The position numbers were made by a program, and so were the translations under genes. 6,252 bases of DNA from an uncultured Porphyromonadaceae bacterium (GTDB lineage: Bacteria; Bacteroidota; Bacteroidia; Bacteroidales; Muribaculaceae), in NCBI GenBank assembly GCA_947178245.1, contig CAMWXO010000089.1, forward strand, positions 1 through 6,252, read 5' to 3'. Position 1 is the first letter of the stretch; each line of letters opens with the position of its first letter. Positions 5,762 through 6,252 of the stretch are shown in pieces. The notes beneath the pieces were generated by a model that worked only from the letters and a program-made list of their open reading frames with translations, was not told where the DNA came from and ran no database searches.

Positions 5762-6252
5762 TTACTGATTATTAGTGATGGCTTCTTTCAGCCGGTCGAT
5801 AAACGTGCTGGCGTCTTCCATGCCGAGTGTCAGGGCCGGGAGGAGTCTTACCGTGAGTTGTCCGGCTCCGCCGGTGAATACCTTATGGTCGAACAGTAGT
5901 TTCTTCCTGAGGTCAGACCCTGTGAAGCCATCTACCTCAAAGCCGATCATGAGGCCGCGTCCGCGCACTTCCTTTATTTCCGGAATCTTGTTCAATTGCT
6001 CTATCAGATAAGCTCCGACTTTTCCGGCATTGCTGATGAGGTTCTCAGGCTCGATGATGTCGAGCACTGAGAGAGCAGCCGCGCAAGCGAGATGATTGCC
6101 GCCGAACGTGGTGCCGAGCATTCCTTTCGAGGGTTTGATATGGGGTGCTATCAGCACGGCGCCCATCGGGAATCCGTTGGCTATTCCCTTGGCGCAGGTT
6201 ATTATGTCGGGTCTGATGTCGTGGTGCTGATGCGCGAAGAATCGGCCGGTGC
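5762..6252 (-). CDS. argD: Acylornithine aminotransferase, C-terminal part (5' end outside the window)
   Basis: This class-III PLP-dependent aminotransferase converts N-acyl-glutamate semialdehyde to N-acyl-ornithine, with glutamate as amino donor. The frame is open to the right edge, so the gene is truncated by the window; the ATG at 6166 is internal. About 162 C-terminal residues are present. The first of them read TGRFFAHQ, and CAKGIANGFPMGA follows, with the PLP Schiff-base lysine encoded at 6188-6190. Next comes TTFGGNHLACAAAL, the conserved cofactor/substrate loop of the family. GRGLMIGFEV is the usual C-terminal domain strand. It is the most upstream gene seen of the operon and ends 15 nt before argF'. 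The acyl group is probably succinyl, judged from the neighbouring carbamoyltransferase. Related class-III aminotransferases are excluded mainly by context. Confidence 0.93.
   Translation of the reverse strand, partial: TGRFFAHQHHDIRPDIITCAKGIANGFPMGAVLIAPHIKPSKGMLGTTFGGNHLACAAALSVLDIIEPENLISNAGKVGAYLIEQLNKIPEIKEVRGRGLMIGFEVDGFTGSDLRKKLLFDHKVFTGGAGQLTVRLLPALTLGMEDASTFIDRLKEAITNNQ

Overview
This window carries the distal part of an arginine-biosynthesis operon from a member of the Bacteroidetes, very probably order Bacteroidales. The main clue is the carbamoyltransferase at 4793-5746. It belongs to the N-succinylornithine/N-acetylornithine type known from Bacteroides fragilis, not to the ordinary ornithine carbamoyltransferase family. 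The genes also lack obvious Shine-Dalgarno sequences, as is usual in this phylum. The genus cannot be fixed from the sequence; a Muribaculaceae-like gut lineage is a guess.

Right-hand five sixths (about 1180-6252, minus strand, moderately GC-rich). Reading in the direction of transcription the order is argD (only its 3' part is present), argF', argB, argE, argH, and a small AlaX-type tRNA-editing protein. Gaps are 15 and 5 nt, then two ATGA stop/start overlaps (argB-argE and argE-argH), then a 1-nt gap before alaX, so this looks like one transcription unit. Together the genes encode phosphorylation of acyl-glutamate (ArgB), transamination (ArgD), carbamoylation of acyl-ornithine (ArgF'), deacylation of acyl-citrulline (ArgE) and release of arginine (ArgH). 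argC, argG and an acyltransferase are not in the window, and neither is the operon promoter.

Left part (1-812, plus strand, strikingly AT-rich, roughly 30% GC). This is the 3' part of a gene that runs in from outside the window. Its product is mostly helical and has a HEPN-like look. It converges on the arg operon and differs so much in composition that it probably belongs to a separately acquired segment.

Between the two convergent units (813-1179) there is no convincing gene. This stretch holds a weak terminator candidate and several palindromes. It also holds the most interesting structure in the window: two inverted copies of a REP-like element. Each copy starts with GTAG and then forms a perfect 8-bp stem around a GT dinucleotide, and the two stems differ by compensatory base changes. 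Together they resemble a REPIN/BIME-type repeat pair.
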